A DNA stretch of 64,000 nt from Paracoccaceae bacterium. GTDB taxonomy: Bacteria > Pseudomonadota > Alphaproteobacteria > Rhodobacterales > Rhodobacteraceae. Below, piece after piece: positions 25,727-34,362 of this stretch. The notes below the pieces were generated by a model. It did not search any database, was not told the DNA's origin, and saw only the letters and a list, made by a program, of their open reading frames with translations. Position 1 is the stretch's first letter; each line of letters opens with the position of its first letter. Both the position numbers and the translations under genes were made by a program. The DNA lies in the NCBI GenBank assembly GCA_014879735.1, contig JACSRN010000132.1:17102-81101 (forward strand), in the 5' to 3' direction.

Positions 25727-27130
25727 TTAGCCCAGCGCGGCTTGCCAGCGGGCGATCTGTTCGCGCACCCGCACCGGCGCGGTTCCGCCGTAGGACATCC
25801 GCGAATTGACCGAATTCTCGACCCCCAGCACATCGAAGATCTCGTCCGTGATCCCGGCATGAACGGACTGCATCTCGGCCAGCGTCAGACCGGGCAGATC
25901 AACACCCTTCTTCTCGGCCATTGCCACCAGCGTTCCGGTTACATGATGCGCCTCGCGGAAGGGCAGGCCCAGGCGGCGTACCAGCCAGTCGGCCAGATCG
26001 GTCGCGGTGGAAAACCCCGAGGCGGCTGCAGCGCGCAGCGCCTCGCGGTTGGCCGTCATGTCGCCGACCATGCCGGTCATCGCAGCAAGGCCCAGCATCA
26101 GGCTGTCGGCGGCGTCGAAGGCCTGTTCCTTGTCTTCCTGCATGTCCTTGGAATAGGTCAGCGGCAGGCCCTTCATTACCGTGAACAGCGCAACCGTGGC
26201 GCCAAGGATGCGGCCAAGCTTGGCCCGCAAAAGCTCTGCCGCATCGGGATTCTTCTTTTGCGGCATGATGGAGGAGCCGGTCGTCCAGCGGTCTGACAGC
26301 CGCACGAAGCGGAACTGCGCGCTGGACCAGATCACCAGTTCTTCGGCAAAGCGCGACAAGTGCATGGCGCAGATCGAGGCGGCCGACAGGAATTCCAGCG
26401 CAAAATCGCGGTCGGAAACCGAATCGAGGCTGTTGGCCGTAGGCCGGTCGAAGCCCAGCGCTGCCGCGGTCATTTCCCGGTCGATGGCAAAGGAGGTCCC
26501 GGCCAGCGCGGCGGCACCCAAGGGGCATTCGTTCATCCGCGCCCGGGCATCGACAAAACGTGCGCGGTCGCGCGCGAACATCTCGACATAAGCCATCATG
26601 TGATGGCCCCAGGTCACGGGCTGCGCGGTCTGCAGATGGGTAAAGCCCGGCATCACCCAATCCGCCCCGGCCGCTGCCTGCGCCACGAAGGCGCGCATCA
26701 GCGCGGTCAGCCCGGCGATGGCGGCATCGCACTGGTCACGCACCCAAAGCCGGAAATCCACCGCCACCTGATCGTTGCGCGACCGTGCCGTGTGCAGCCT
26801 TTTGCCAGCCTCGCCCACGATCTCGGTCAGCCGCGCCTCGACATTCATGTGAATGTCCTCGCGGTCGGCGCGGAAATCGAACCGGCCGGCCTCGATCTCT
26901 GACAAGACCGTGAGCAGGCCTTCCCCGATGGCATCGGCATCGGTAGGGTTCAGAATGCCCGTTGCCGCCAGCATGGCGGCATGGGCGCGCGATCCGGCGA
27001 TATCCTGCGCGTAAAGCCGCTTGTCGAATCCGATCGAGGCGTTGATCGCCGTCATGATCGCATCCGGCCCCTCGGCGAAACGCCCGCCCCACATCTGGTT
27101 GGCGGCCTGGGTCTGGTCGGAAGCGGTCAT
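25727..27130 (-). CDS. argH: Argininosuccinate lyase
   Basis: A 467-residue fumarase/aspartase-superfamily enzyme that splits argininosuccinate into arginine and fumarate. The superfamily signature '[12 protein letters not shown]' carries the catalytic Ser; the '[12 protein letters not shown]' and '[13 protein letters not shown]' blocks are also typical of ArgH. The ORF-track start is 238 codons too long; the ATG at 27130 begins the normal N-terminus ('[11 protein letters not shown]'). It is divergent from the TlpA-like gene, with only 21 bp between the start codons. Confidence 0.97.
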   Translation of the reverse strand: MTASDQTQAANQMWGGRFAEGPDAIMTAINASIGFDKRLYAQDIAGSRAHAAMLAATGILNPTDADAIGEGLLTVLSEIEAGRFDFRADREDIHMNVEARLTEIVGEAGKRLHTARSRNDQVAVDFRLWVRDQCDAAIAGLTALMRAFVAQAAAGADWVMPGFTHLQTAQPVTWGHHMMAYVEMFARDRARFVDARARMNECPLGAAALAGTSFAIDREMTAAALGFDRPTANSLDSVSDRDFALEFLSAASICAMHLSRFAEELVIWSSAQFRFVRLSDRWTTGSSIMPQKKNPDAAELLRAKLGRILGATVALFTVMKGLPLTYSKDMQEDKEQAFDAADSLMLGLAAMTGMVGDMTANREALRAAAASGFSTATDLADWLVRRLGLPFREAHHVTGTLVAMAEKKGVDLPGLTLAEMQSVHAGITDEIFDVLGVENSVNSRMSYGGTAPVRVREQIARWQAALG

Positions 27131-27151
27131 GTCGGGGCCTCGGGGGTGAAG

Positions 27152-27754
27152 ATGGCGGTGCGGACAGGTCTGGCGGTGCTCTACACGGCCTTGGCGCTTG
27201 GTGCAAATCTCGGTGCGACTCCGGCGCTGGCCGAGGAACCCACCGCAGTGGCGGACACGGCGGCGGCCACCGGGGCCGATCCGGCCGCCTTGCGCGAAGG
27301 ATCGATGAAGAAGCTTGCAATCCACGAGGCACCGCAGCCGGTGCCGACTGCCGAGCTTGTGACCATGGAGGACGCCCCGGCCAGCCTGGAGGCCTATCGC
27401 GGCAAATGGGTGGTGCTGAACTTCTGGGCAACCTGGTGCGCACCCTGCCGGGCCGAGATGCCGGCGCTGGACCGGCTGCAGGTGGCCATGCCGGACTTGG
27501 TCGTTTTGCCCCTTGCCACCGGCCGCAACCCGCCCGAGGGAATCGGCCGATTCTTTGAAGAGGCCGGAATCACCAGGCTGCAGACGCTGCGCGACCCCAA
27601 GTCCGCGCTGGCACGGCAGATGGGCGTCCTCGCCCTGCCGGTAACGGTGATCCTGAACCCCGAAGGGCAGGAAGTGGCCCGTATGATCGGCGATGCCGAA
27701 TGGGACAGTGACAGTGCCCGCGCCGTGCTGGCGGCGTTGATGGCCGGCAGTTGA
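27152..27754 (+). CDS. TlpA-type periplasmic thioredoxin/disulfide reductase
   Basis: A 200-residue exported thioredoxin-fold protein: signal peptide ending near 'ATPALA', active site 'WCAPC' within '[15 protein letters not shown]', and cis-Pro region 'ALPVTVILN'. TlpA/CycY-type proteins reduce periplasmic disulfides, for example in apocytochrome c or the copper site of cytochrome oxidase. Start at the ATG after GGGGGTGAAG. It is divergent from argH, an arrangement known in Rhodobacteraceae, and followed by the FecR/cyclase cluster on the same strand. Confidence 0.92.
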   Translation: MAVRTGLAVLYTALALGANLGATPALAEEPTAVADTAAATGADPAALREGSMKKLAIHEAPQPVPTAELVTMEDAPASLEAYRGKWVVLNFWATWCAPCRAEMPALDRLQVAMPDLVVLPLATGRNPPEGIGRFFEEAGITRLQTLRDPKSALARQMGVLALPVTVILNPEGQEVARMIGDAEWDSDSARAVLAALMAGS

Positions 27755-27759
27755 ACCGC

Positions 27760-27789
27760 TTGCCGCAGGTGCCCCGCTGCGGCTAGCCT
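27760..27789 (+). promoter_or_regulatory. Promoter placing transcription start at the first FecR start codon
   Basis: TTGCCG, an 18-bp spacer and TAGCCT end six bases before the ATG of the first FecR-domain gene, which has no Shine-Dalgarno sequence. If used, the mRNA would be leaderless. An overlapping inverted repeat (CCGCAG/CTGCGG) follows the TlpA stop and could act as its terminator. Confidence 0.4.
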
Positions 27790-27795
27790 GCGGGC

Positions 27796-28452
27796 ATGCA
27801 GCGCCGAGTCTTCCTCGCCGGTCTCTCGCTTCCCCTTGCGCCATGGTCGGCGGCGGCGACGGGAGGGGATTCGGTCGTGGTCGCCATCGAAGGCGGGGGC
27901 GAGGCGCAGATTTCCGGCGGCGATAGCGTTGCCCTGACGCCGGGTTTGCGGCTGCCGCCCGGAAGCCGGATCGTCACCGGACCGGGCGCGCGGGCCGAAC
28001 TGGCGCTGGCCAGCGGTGGAAGCCTGCATGCCGGAAGCGAAACTTCCGTCGGGCTTGCCAGCGGCAGCGGGAACGAAAGCCTGAATATCTCGGGTGTCGC
28101 AGTGATCGACCGCCGCGGGACGCCCGGCGAGGTCACGGTCGATATTGCAAGCTTCGAGGTCCTGCTCGCCGATGCGCGGGTGTTTATCGACAGCGTCCAG
28201 GGCGGTTCGGTCTTCGTCAAGGACGGCACGGCCGAGGTCGTGCTGCCTGACACCCGCCTTGCCCTGCTCGAGGGCCAGGGCGTCGACCTGCCCGGTCGGG
28301 CCGAACCCACAGGCGGCGGTCTGCCGCCCGTCACCGGAACGCGGCCGGCACCGAGCCCACCCTTGCCCGGTGCGGATGCGCCACTTCTGCCGCAGGTCTG
28401 GGGCGAGCGCCGGATCGAGGCCGCTTTCGCCAGCGTCGGCCTGATCGCCTGA
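27796..28452 (+). CDS. Exported FecR-like protein 1
   Basis: A 218-residue protein with an N-terminal signal ('[19 protein letters not shown]') and a beta-rich FecR-like domain: '[29 protein letters not shown]' resembles the start of FecR periplasmic domains, where glycine/alanine turns alternate with short strands. The C-terminal part is proline-rich. There is no transmembrane helix after the signal and no cytoplasmic anti-sigma region, so it is probably a free periplasmic or surface protein. No Shine-Dalgarno precedes the ATG. It is the first gene of the FecR-FecR-CRP-CHASE2 cluster and shares the C-terminal 'RIxxAFAxVGL' ending with the second FecR protein. Confidence 0.75.
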   Translation: MQRRVFLAGLSLPLAPWSAAATGGDSVVVAIEGGGEAQISGGDSVALTPGLRLPPGSRIVTGPGARAELALASGGSLHAGSETSVGLASGSGNESLNISGVAVIDRRGTPGEVTVDIASFEVLLADARVFIDSVQGGSVFVKDGTAEVVLPDTRLALLEGQGVDLPGRAEPTGGGLPPVTGTRPAPSPPLPGADAPLLPQVWGERRIEAAFASVGLIA

Positions 28453-28536
28453 TCGGTCCGGGGCGGCCTTGCCCGACTAGGCAGATCCGGGTGCGGCTGC
28501 TAGGCTGCGGCAATTGCCCTGTTCCGCGAGGCTGCC

Positions 28537-29151
28537 ATGATCCGACTGACCCGCCGCCATACCCTTCTGGGCGCCGGCCTTCTGCCGTTCTTACCCGGCC
28601 CGGTGCTGGCCAATACGCCGATCGGGACGGCGGCCGAGGTGACGGGCGACGCCTCGCTGACGCATGAGGGCGCCGTCGCGGCGATGGCGCCCGGCGCGGC
28701 GCTGGCCGAGGGCGATCTTGCCGAAACCGGCACCGACGGGCTGGCGCTGCTCATCCTCGAAACCGACACCAGGCTAAACATGGGGCCGGTTACATCGGTC
28801 GTGCTGGCAAAATACCTGGCGGATGTGGGCGGCACGATCACCCTCGGCGGCGCCGACGGCGGGGCGCTGGTCTTCGACCGGCCCGAGGACCTGCCGCCGA
28901 TCGACCTGACCTTCGACACCGCCTTCGGTCAGATCGGCGTGCGCGGCACCCGGTTCTTCGCCGGGCCAAGCCGCGGCACCTTTGCCGTCTTCTGCCAGCG
29001 CGGCCGGGTGACGGTGGTCAATGCCGGAACCACGCGCGACCTTGGCCCCGGCGACGGGGTGAACCTGTCGGACGGCGCGCCGTCTGAGGTGGCGCAGTGG
29101 AAGCCCGAACGCATCGCCGAGGCTTTTGCCCTGGTCGGCCTGGCGCCCTGA
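28537..29151 (+). CDS. Exported FecR-domain protein 2
   Basis: A 204-residue protein. A twin-arginine-like signal ('RLTRRHTLLGAGLLP' with cleavage near 'PVLA') is followed by a FecR domain: 'GDLAETGTDGLALLILETDTRLNMGP' and 'TAFGQIGVRGTRFFAGPSRGTFAVFCQRG' are characteristic. GCGAGG stands six bases before the ATG. Like its neighbour it lacks the cytoplasmic anti-sigma half of true FecR. It ends 'RIAEAFALVGLAP', close to the end of FecR-like protein 1, so the two are probably diverged duplicates. Its position directly before CRP-like and CHASE2 cyclase genes suggests a periplasmic partner of the CHASE2 sensor (inference). Confidence 0.82.
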   Translation: MIRLTRRHTLLGAGLLPFLPGPVLANTPIGTAAEVTGDASLTHEGAVAAMAPGAALAEGDLAETGTDGLALLILETDTRLNMGPVTSVVLAKYLADVGGTITLGGADGGALVFDRPEDLPPIDLTFDTAFGQIGVRGTRFFAGPSRGTFAVFCQRGRVTVVNAGTTRDLGPGDGVNLSDGAPSEVAQWKPERIAEAFALVGLAP

Positions 29152-29211
29152 CCCCTTGCCGAGGCGGGCCGCTTGCGCGCAGCATGGCGGTGAATATGTG
29201 CGGGAGGCAGC

Positions 29212-29901
29212 ATGGCCGGACGTGGGTTCTGGAAATCGTTCCGCATGTTCGCGCCACTCGCACCCGAGGCGCTGGACGCGGTCGAGGCGGTGGCCCGGAC
29301 CCGGATCTGGGCGCCGGGCGAGCTGATCTTCCAGCGCGGAGACGATGGCGACTGGCTGGTCGCACTGGCCAAGGGCCGGGTGAAGATCTCGCTTCTGTCC
29401 GCGGCCGGGAAGGAACTGGTGCTACGGCAGGCCGAGGCGGGCGAAATGCTCGGGGAACTGGCGCTGTTCGATGCCCGTCCCCGCTCGGCCGACGCGACGG
29501 CCGTGACACCCGTCCAGGGCCGGGTGCTGACCCGAGGCGCCTTTCGCGCTGTCGCCGCGCAGCATCCGTCGCTGAGCGAAGCCGCATTGGCGCATCTGAG
29601 CGCGATGCTGCGCGACACCACGGCCCAGCTCGAATCCATCGCGCTCTACCAGTTGCGGGCCCGTGTGGCGCGGTTCTTCCTCTACGCCCTGACACAGCTG
29701 AACGGCGACGACATTCCCGACGAGGCGCGGCTGGCACCGGGGTTGAACCAGGGTGAACTGGCCGCACTTCTGGGTGCCAGCCGGCCGAAGGTGAACCGCG
29801 TGCTGCAGGATTTCCGCGACGAGGGTGTCCTGACCGATGCCGGCGGTATTTGGCTCTGCAACCTGGCGCTGTTGCGGGCCGAGGCCGCGGCGGATGACTA
29901 G
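29212..29901 (+). CDS. CRP/FNR-family transcriptional regulator with intact cAMP pocket
   Basis: A 229-residue regulator: cyclic-nucleotide-binding domain (residues about 10-130), dimerisation helix, and C-terminal helix-turn-helix ('LNQGELAALLGASRPKVNRVLQDF'). By alignment to E. coli CRP by eye, the cAMP contacts are kept: Glu82 in 'GELALF', Arg91-Ser92 in 'RPRSADA', and Thr136-Thr137 at the position of Thr127-Ser128. There are no FNR-type N-terminal cysteines. It therefore probably responds to a cyclic nucleotide, and its stop overlaps the start of a CHASE2 cyclase by eight bases. Target promoters are unknown. Confidence 0.9.
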   Translation: MAGRGFWKSFRMFAPLAPEALDAVEAVARTRIWAPGELIFQRGDDGDWLVALAKGRVKISLLSAAGKELVLRQAEAGEMLGELALFDARPRSADATAVTPVQGRVLTRGAFRAVAAQHPSLSEAALAHLSAMLRDTTAQLESIALYQLRARVARFFLYALTQLNGDDIPDEARLAPGLNQGELAALLGASRPKVNRVLQDFRDEGVLTDAGGIWLCNLALLRAEAAADD

Positions 29902-31720
29902 CCTGGGCCCCAGGCTGCGACGCGCACAGGCGGCAATCGTCTCGGCGGCGCTGTCGCTGGCCCTTGCTGCGGGTCTGGCGCTGTCGCCGGACGGGCTGCG
30001 CAACGCACGGGAACGCGCGCTGGATGTGATGATCCGGCTTTCGCCCGCGCCGGCGCCCACCAGCCCTGCAGTCGTGATTGTCGACATCGGCGCAGCGGAC
30101 GAGGCTGGCCGGCCGTGGAACCGGGTCGCCTCGGGGCGCCTTGCCGCGGCGCTGGCCGCTGCTGCACCCGCCGCCATGGCATGGGACATCGTCTTTGCCG
30201 GGGATTGCGCTGCCGGCACCGGCAAGGACCTTGCCGCCGGTCTGGCAGCGGCGCCGGCCGTCCTTGGCATGCTGCTCTCCGCCCTGCCCACGCCGGCACC
30301 CCGGCCTTTGCCGGTCTTCGGCACCGCCGAGGGCGCGGGCGCCGGCCTCTGGTCCGCGCCGGGGCTGGAGGCCCCCTGCCCCGCCTTCACCGCGGACGGC
30401 GCCACGCTGGGGTCGATCTCGCTGCCCGGCGACAGTACGGCGCGGGTGCGGATGGTGCCGGCCGCGGTCGCAGCCGCCGGCGAGATCTGGCCCGCGTTGC
30501 CGGTCGAACTTCTTCGCAGGGGCGGGGCGGCACCGCTGCCGGTTCTGGATGCTGCCCCGGCATTGCACCTGGGCCGCGCGATCTTTCCGCTGGATCCCGG
30601 CGCCATGCTGCGCTTTCGCCCCTCAAGCCGCGAGGAACGGCTGGCGCGCACCGTTCCGGCCGAAGCGGTTTTGCAGGGTCTGGTCGCGCAGGACCGTTTT
30701 CGGGATGCGCTGGTCCTGGTCGGCTCGTCCCTGCCCCAGCGCGGCGGGCTGCGGCCCACCGCGGCCGATCCGCTCTATCCTTCCGTCCAGATCGCCGCCG
30801 ACGTGGCCGTTGGGCTGCTGGCGGATCGCCTGCCCTGGCGGCCCGCAGGCGCCGCTTGGGTCGAGGCGAGCAGTCTGGCACTGGCCGGCCTTGTGCTGGC
30901 GCTGGCGCTGATGCACCTGCCACCCCTTGCCACGGCGGGGCTGGCGCTGGTGGCCGGCGGGCTGTGGGCGGCGGGGGCGGTTGCGATACATCTGCTGACC
31001 GGGCGGCTTTACGACCCGCTGTTTCCCGCCCTTGGCCTGGTCATGCCAGTGCTGGCGGGGCTGATCCTGCGGGCCGCCGCCCATGCGCGCGCCGAACGCG
31101 CCCTGCGCCGGCGGATGGGCCAACTGCTGCCCGGCGCCGTGGTCGCCCGGCTGGCCGACGACCCCCACCTTCTGCGCCTTGCCGGCGAACGGCGCGAGAT
31201 CACCGCGCTGTTCACCGACATCGAAGGCTTTTCGGCGATGGCAAACCGGCTGCCGCCCGAGATCCTGATCGCCACGCTGGACCGCTATTTCGCCACCGTC
31301 ACCACCATCGTGCTGCGCCATGGCGGGATGGTCGACAAGATTGTCGGCGATGGCTTGCATGCATTGTTCAACGCGCCGCTCGACCAGCCCGGCCATGTCG
31401 ACGCCGCCCTCGCCGCCGCAGGCGAGATCGTGCGGGAGACCGAGGTCCTGCGTCCGGTGCTCGGCCTTGGCCGCACCCGCATCGGGGTGGAAACCGGGCC
31501 GGTGATTCTGGGTGACGTGGGCGGCGGCGCGCGCATCGACTATACTGCGCACGGGCCGGCGGTGAACCTGGCCGCGCGGCTGCAGGAGATGGGCAAGACC
31601 CTCGGCCCCGCAGTGATCGTCGGTCCCGCGGCCGCAACTCGCGCCACGCTGCCTCTGCGCCCGCTGCAGACCATCGAGATCCGCAGCTTTGGCCCTCTGC
31701 CGCTTTTCACCCTCGGCTGA
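29894..31720 (+). CDS. CHASE2-domain membrane adenylate/guanylate cyclase
   Basis: A 608-residue sensor cyclase. One transmembrane helix (residues about 12-30), a periplasmic CHASE2 domain (about 35-300), a block of three helices (about 320-400) and a class III cyclase catalytic domain at the C-terminus. Both metal aspartates ('FTDIEGFSAM', 'KIVGDGLHALF') and the transition-state Asn/Arg ('VNLAARL') are present; Thr in 'DYTAHG' occupies the base-recognition position usual in bacterial adenylate cyclases. The ORF track start is 19 codons too early; ATG at 29894 overlaps the crp-like gene by eight bases. It would convert a periplasmic signal into cyclic nucleotide for the adjacent regulator. 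Confidence 0.9.
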   Translation: MTSLGPRLRRAQAAIVSAALSLALAAGLALSPDGLRNARERALDVMIRLSPAPAPTSPAVVIVDIGAADEAGRPWNRVASGRLAAALAAAAPAAMAWDIVFAGDCAAGTGKDLAAGLAAAPAVLGMLLSALPTPAPRPLPVFGTAEGAGAGLWSAPGLEAPCPAFTADGATLGSISLPGDSTARVRMVPAAVAAAGEIWPALPVELLRRGGAAPLPVLDAAPALHLGRAIFPLDPGAMLRFRPSSREERLARTVPAEAVLQGLVAQDRFRDALVLVGSSLPQRGGLRPTAADPLYPSVQIAADVAVGLLADRLPWRPAGAAWVEASSLALAGLVLALALMHLPPLATAGLALVAGGLWAAGAVAIHLLTGRLYDPLFPALGLVMPVLAGLILRAAAHARAERALRRRMGQLLPGAVVARLADDPHLLRLAGERREITALFTDIEGFSAMANRLPPEILIATLDRYFATVTTIVLRHGGMVDKIVGDGLHALFNAPLDQPGHVDAALAAAGEIVRETEVLRPVLGLGRTRIGVETGPVILGDVGGGARIDYTAHGPAVNLAARLQEMGKTLGPAVIVGPAAATRATLPLRPLQTIEIRSFGPLPLFTLG

Positions 31721-31819
31721 GCCTGTTCCCCGGGAAACAGCGCGCATCGCGCCATCGGCCTAATCTTGGACCATCAAGACCGGCGGGTAGGCCCCGGTCA
31801 CAATCCAAGGAGAAACCCG

Positions 31820-32095
31820 ATGTTCCGCAAGTTCCTGACCGCCGCCCTGATCGTTGCCGCCCTGCCCGCCGCCGCCCTTGCCGGCAATGGCTGGACCACC
31901 GGCGGCGTCAAGTTCCGCAGTGGCCCCGGCACCCAGTACAATGCGATTGCCACCCTGCCGAAATGCGCCGCCGTCACCACCTATGGCAGCAAAGGCGGCT
32001 GGGTCGAGATTGCATGGCAGGGCCAGCGCGGCTGGATCTCGGCGAAATACCTCGCCCATTCGAACGCCCATTGCGCCTACGGCTACGATTACTGA
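31820..32095 (+). CDS. Small secreted bacterial SH3-domain protein
   Basis: A 91-residue exported protein: signal peptide (cleavage near 'AAALAG') followed by one SH3b domain ('VKFRSGPGTQYNAIATLPKC' to 'GWISAKYL'). The domain binds peptidoglycan or protein partners in the periplasm. The two cysteines (in 'LPKCAAV' and 'AHCAYG') could form a disulfide. AAGGAGA at seven bases fixes the ATG at 31820. A monocistronic accessory gene by its flanks. Confidence 0.85.
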   Translation: MFRKFLTAALIVAALPAAALAGNGWTTGGVKFRSGPGTQYNAIATLPKCAAVTTYGSKGGWVEIAWQGQRGWISAKYLAHSNAHCAYGYDY

Positions 32096-32196
32096 GCCGG
32101 CCGAGACGATTTCGGCGCATTTTCGGGCCGCCGCCGCCTGCGCGCGCTCATCCGCCCCTGCCCGGTGCCGCCTCCCGCGGCCCGGGCAATTTCGCG

Positions 32197-32985
32197 TCAA
32201 AGGTCGAAGGTTGCGAAGACCGGCACATGGTCGGACGGCTGCTCCCATCCCCGGACCGGGCGCAGGATACGGCTGGAATGGCCCGCATTGGCGATATCGG
32301 GCGTGGCCCAGATGTGATCCAGCCGACGGCCCTTGTCGGCGGCATCCCAGTCGGGGCTGCGATAGCTCCACCAGCTGTAAAGCAGCCCCTGCGGCAGATC
32401 CTTGCGGGTGATGTCGACCCAGGCCCCCGCCTCCTGTGCGGCGCCGAGGTGATCCACCTCGACCGGGGTGTGCGAGACGATCTTCAGCAACGCCTTGTGG
32501 TTCCAGACGTCATCCTCGCGCGGGGCGATGTTCAGATCGCCGACCAGGATCGCGCGCTCCGGCCGCTCTGCCAGAAAGACATCGCGCATTTCGGTCAGGA
32601 AATCGAGCTTCTGGCCAAATTTCTCGTTCTGTGCACGGTCGGGAATGTCTCCGCCAGCCGGGACGTAAAAATTGTGGATCGTGACGCCATTCTCCAGCCG
32701 CGCCGCCACATGGCGGGCATGGCCCAGACCGGCATAGTCGCGATCCCCGCTATCCTCGAGCGGCAGCTTCGACAGGATGGCGACGCCGTTGTAGCCCTTC
32801 TGCCCCCGCGCCACGAGATGGCGATATCCCAGCGCGGCAAAGCCCTCGAGCGGGAACTTGTCGATCGGAGTCTTGATCTCCTGCAGGCACAGGATGTCGG
32901 GCGCTTCTTCGCGCAGCAGGCGTTGCACCAATCCTTCACGCAGCCGGACCGAATTGATGTTCCAGGTGGCAAGGGTGAAAGGCAT
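32197..32985 (-). CDS. xthA: Exodeoxyribonuclease III
   Basis: A 262-residue AP endonuclease/3'-5' exonuclease of the EEP family, acting in base-excision repair. Signature blocks: 'ATWNINSVR' at the N-terminus, metal-binding Glu in 'CLQEIKT', 'GDLNIAP' and the C-terminal 'PSDHVPV' with the catalytic His. The ATG at 32985 gives the normal family N-terminus; the ORF-track start adds 26 unrelated residues. It lies downstream of the two sRNA-like modules on the same strand. Confidence 0.95.
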   Translation of the reverse strand: MPFTLATWNINSVRLREGLVQRLLREEAPDILCLQEIKTPIDKFPLEGFAALGYRHLVARGQKGYNGVAILSKLPLEDSGDRDYAGLGHARHVAARLENGVTIHNFYVPAGGDIPDRAQNEKFGQKLDFLTEMRDVFLAERPERAILVGDLNIAPREDDVWNHKALLKIVSHTPVEVDHLGAAQEAGAWVDITRKDLPQGLLYSWWSYRSPDWDAADKGRRLDHIWATPDIANAGHSSRILRPVRGWEQPSDHVPVFATFDL

Positions 32986-33059
32986 CGCGGTCTCCTCTGC
33001 TGCGGGCCGAGAGCCTAGGGTGCCACGCCCGGCACGACAAGGGCAGCCCTCGTCTCCGG

Positions 33060-33111
33060 ACAAAAGAAAGCCCGGGACTAAGAAGTACCGGGCCTAAGTC
33101 CAACAGGGAGG
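33060..33111 (-). ncRNA. 3' module of a candidate small RNA (copy B)
   Basis: Minus strand: CCTCCCTGTTGGAC, then stem GCCCGG/CCGGGC with a 12-nt loop containing CTTCTT, then TTTCTTTTG. The layout is anti-Shine-Dalgarno-like single strand followed by an intrinsic terminator, the usual 3' end of a trans-acting sRNA. The 5' end is not defined and no clear promoter was found upstream. It may instead be just a terminator of an upstream RNA. Confidence 0.35.
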
Positions 33112-33386
33112 TGAGAATACATATCACGATATCCGGACTTCTTGCAGCCCTGTGGCCGCTCTGCCTGATCGGCGCATCAGACCGTGACTTTTTGACCACA
33201 ACCGCAGATCGCCGGCGCCGCCAGTCAGCTCGCGTTCGACAAGGTCGCATCGCGCAATGATCGGCAATGGCAAGGAGACCGGCCTGTCCCGCAGCGGTGG
33301 GCAGAAGGCCCTGCGGCCTTGCCGCCATCAGGCGACCGCGGGCCGCGCAGCGATTGACGGGCCTGCGCAGAAACGGCCGATCGGAC

Positions 33387-33456
33387 AAAAAAAGGCCGGG
33401 CAAGAAGCCCGGCCAGGTCCAACAGGGAGGATGCCGTGTCATAACCCCGGCACGGC
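33387..33456 (-). ncRNA. 3' part of a candidate small RNA or terminator of the response-regulator gene (copy A)
   Basis: Minus strand: stem GCCGTG/CACGGC (33456-33433), then CCTCCCTGTTGGAC, then a perfect 8-bp stem GGCCGGGC-ttctt-GCCCGGCC followed by seven Ts (33393-33387). This is a textbook intrinsic terminator with a CCUCCCU stretch exposed between the two hairpins. It lies about 70-140 bp after the response-regulator stop, so the RNA could be a processed 3' UTR or an independent transcript. A weak TTGGCG/TATTAA pair with only a 14-bp spacer is the best upstream promoter seen. Confidence 0.45.
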
Positions 33457-33527
33457 AAGGGGGTTCGATGGAAACATTCTGCGCCCGAGCCCCTTAATAC
33501 AGGCTGAATCGGGCGCCAATGCGGCTG

Positions 33528-34214
33528 TCAGGCGACCAGGCAATAACCGCCACTTTCCGTGACCAGAAGGCGGGCATTCGAGGGATCCGGCTCGATCTTC
33601 TGGCGCAGGCGGTAGATATGGGTTTCCAGCGTATGGGTGGTGACGCCGGCGTTGTAACCCCAGACCTCGTGCAGAAGCACATCCCGCGCCACGACACCTT
33701 GTTGTGCGCGGTAGAGGAACTTCAGGATGTTGGTTTCCTTCTCGGTCAGGCGGATCTTCTTGTCCTTCTCGCCCACCAGCATCTTCTGCGCGGGGCGGAA
33801 GGAATAGGGGCCCAGCTGGAAAACCGCATCTTCCGATTGTTCATGCGTGCGCAACTGCGCCCGGATCCGCGCCAGAAGGACCGGAAACTTGAACGGCTTC
33901 GTCACATAGTCGTTCGCGCCCGAATCAAGGCCCAGAATCGTATCGCTGTCGGTATCGTGGCCGGTCAGCATCATGATCGGGCATTTCACCCCGGCCTTGC
34001 GCATCCGCTTGCACAGTTCCCGCCCGTCGGTATCGGGCAGGCCCACATCCAGAATGACCAGGTCATAAAGTCCGGCCCGGGCCTTCTCCATGCCCTCGGC
34101 TCCGGTCCTGGCCTCGAACACGTCGAAATCCTCGGTCATCACCAGTTGTTCCGAGAGCGCCTCACGCAGGTCGTCATCGTCGTCTACAAGCAGGATCTTG
34201 CGAAGCTGTGCCAT
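33528..34214 (-). CDS. OmpR/PhoB-family response regulator (orphan)
   Basis: A 228-residue two-domain regulator. The receiver has the acidic pocket 'VDDDDD', phospho-acceptor Asp56 in '[12 protein letters not shown]', Thr in 'MLTGHD' and Lys in 'VTKPFKF'. The C-terminal winged helix ends in '[11 protein letters not shown]' and 'GGYCL'. No histidine kinase is adjacent, so its partner is encoded elsewhere. The 148-bp gap to ribA is a divergent regulatory region. Confidence 0.93.
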   Translation of the reverse strand: MAQLRKILLVDDDDDLREALSEQLVMTEDFDVFEARTGAEGMEKARAGLYDLVILDVGLPDTDGRELCKRMRKAGVKCPIMMLTGHDTDSDTILGLDSGANDYVTKPFKFPVLLARIRAQLRTHEQSEDAVFQLGPYSFRPAQKMLVGEKDKKIRLTEKETNILKFLYRAQQGVVARDVLLHEVWGYNAGVTTHTLETHIYRLRQKIEPDPSNARLLVTESGGYCLVA

Positions 34215-34362
34215 CTTGGCCTCCGTTTTCCGTGTGGATCAGATGCGCCGGGGTGCCGCATCCGGCAAGGGATGTGACGGAAGGCTCACGCGCTCGTGTC
34301 GAAGGGTCGGGATATGTTTCAATCCTGTCATCCCGCAACTAGATAAGGGACAGGAGAACAAC

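Larger units (their letters stand above)
32986..33527. other. 540-bp region between the response-regulator and xthA genes, no protein gene
   Basis: No convincing ORF on either strand. The region carries two related modules, each a hairpin flanked by the 14-mer GTCCAACAGGGAGG on the plus strand; read on the minus strand they are CCUCCCUGUUGGAC followed by a terminator hairpin and a U-rich run. They are annotated separately as candidate small RNAs. Confidence 0.6.

Noticed and set aside
33431-33562. Short plus-strand ORF beginning 'MPCHNPGTARG' directly after GGGAGG
   Set aside because: The spacing of ribosome-binding site to ATG is too short and it runs antisense over the end of the response-regulator gene; the minus-strand sRNA/terminator reading explains the sequence better.
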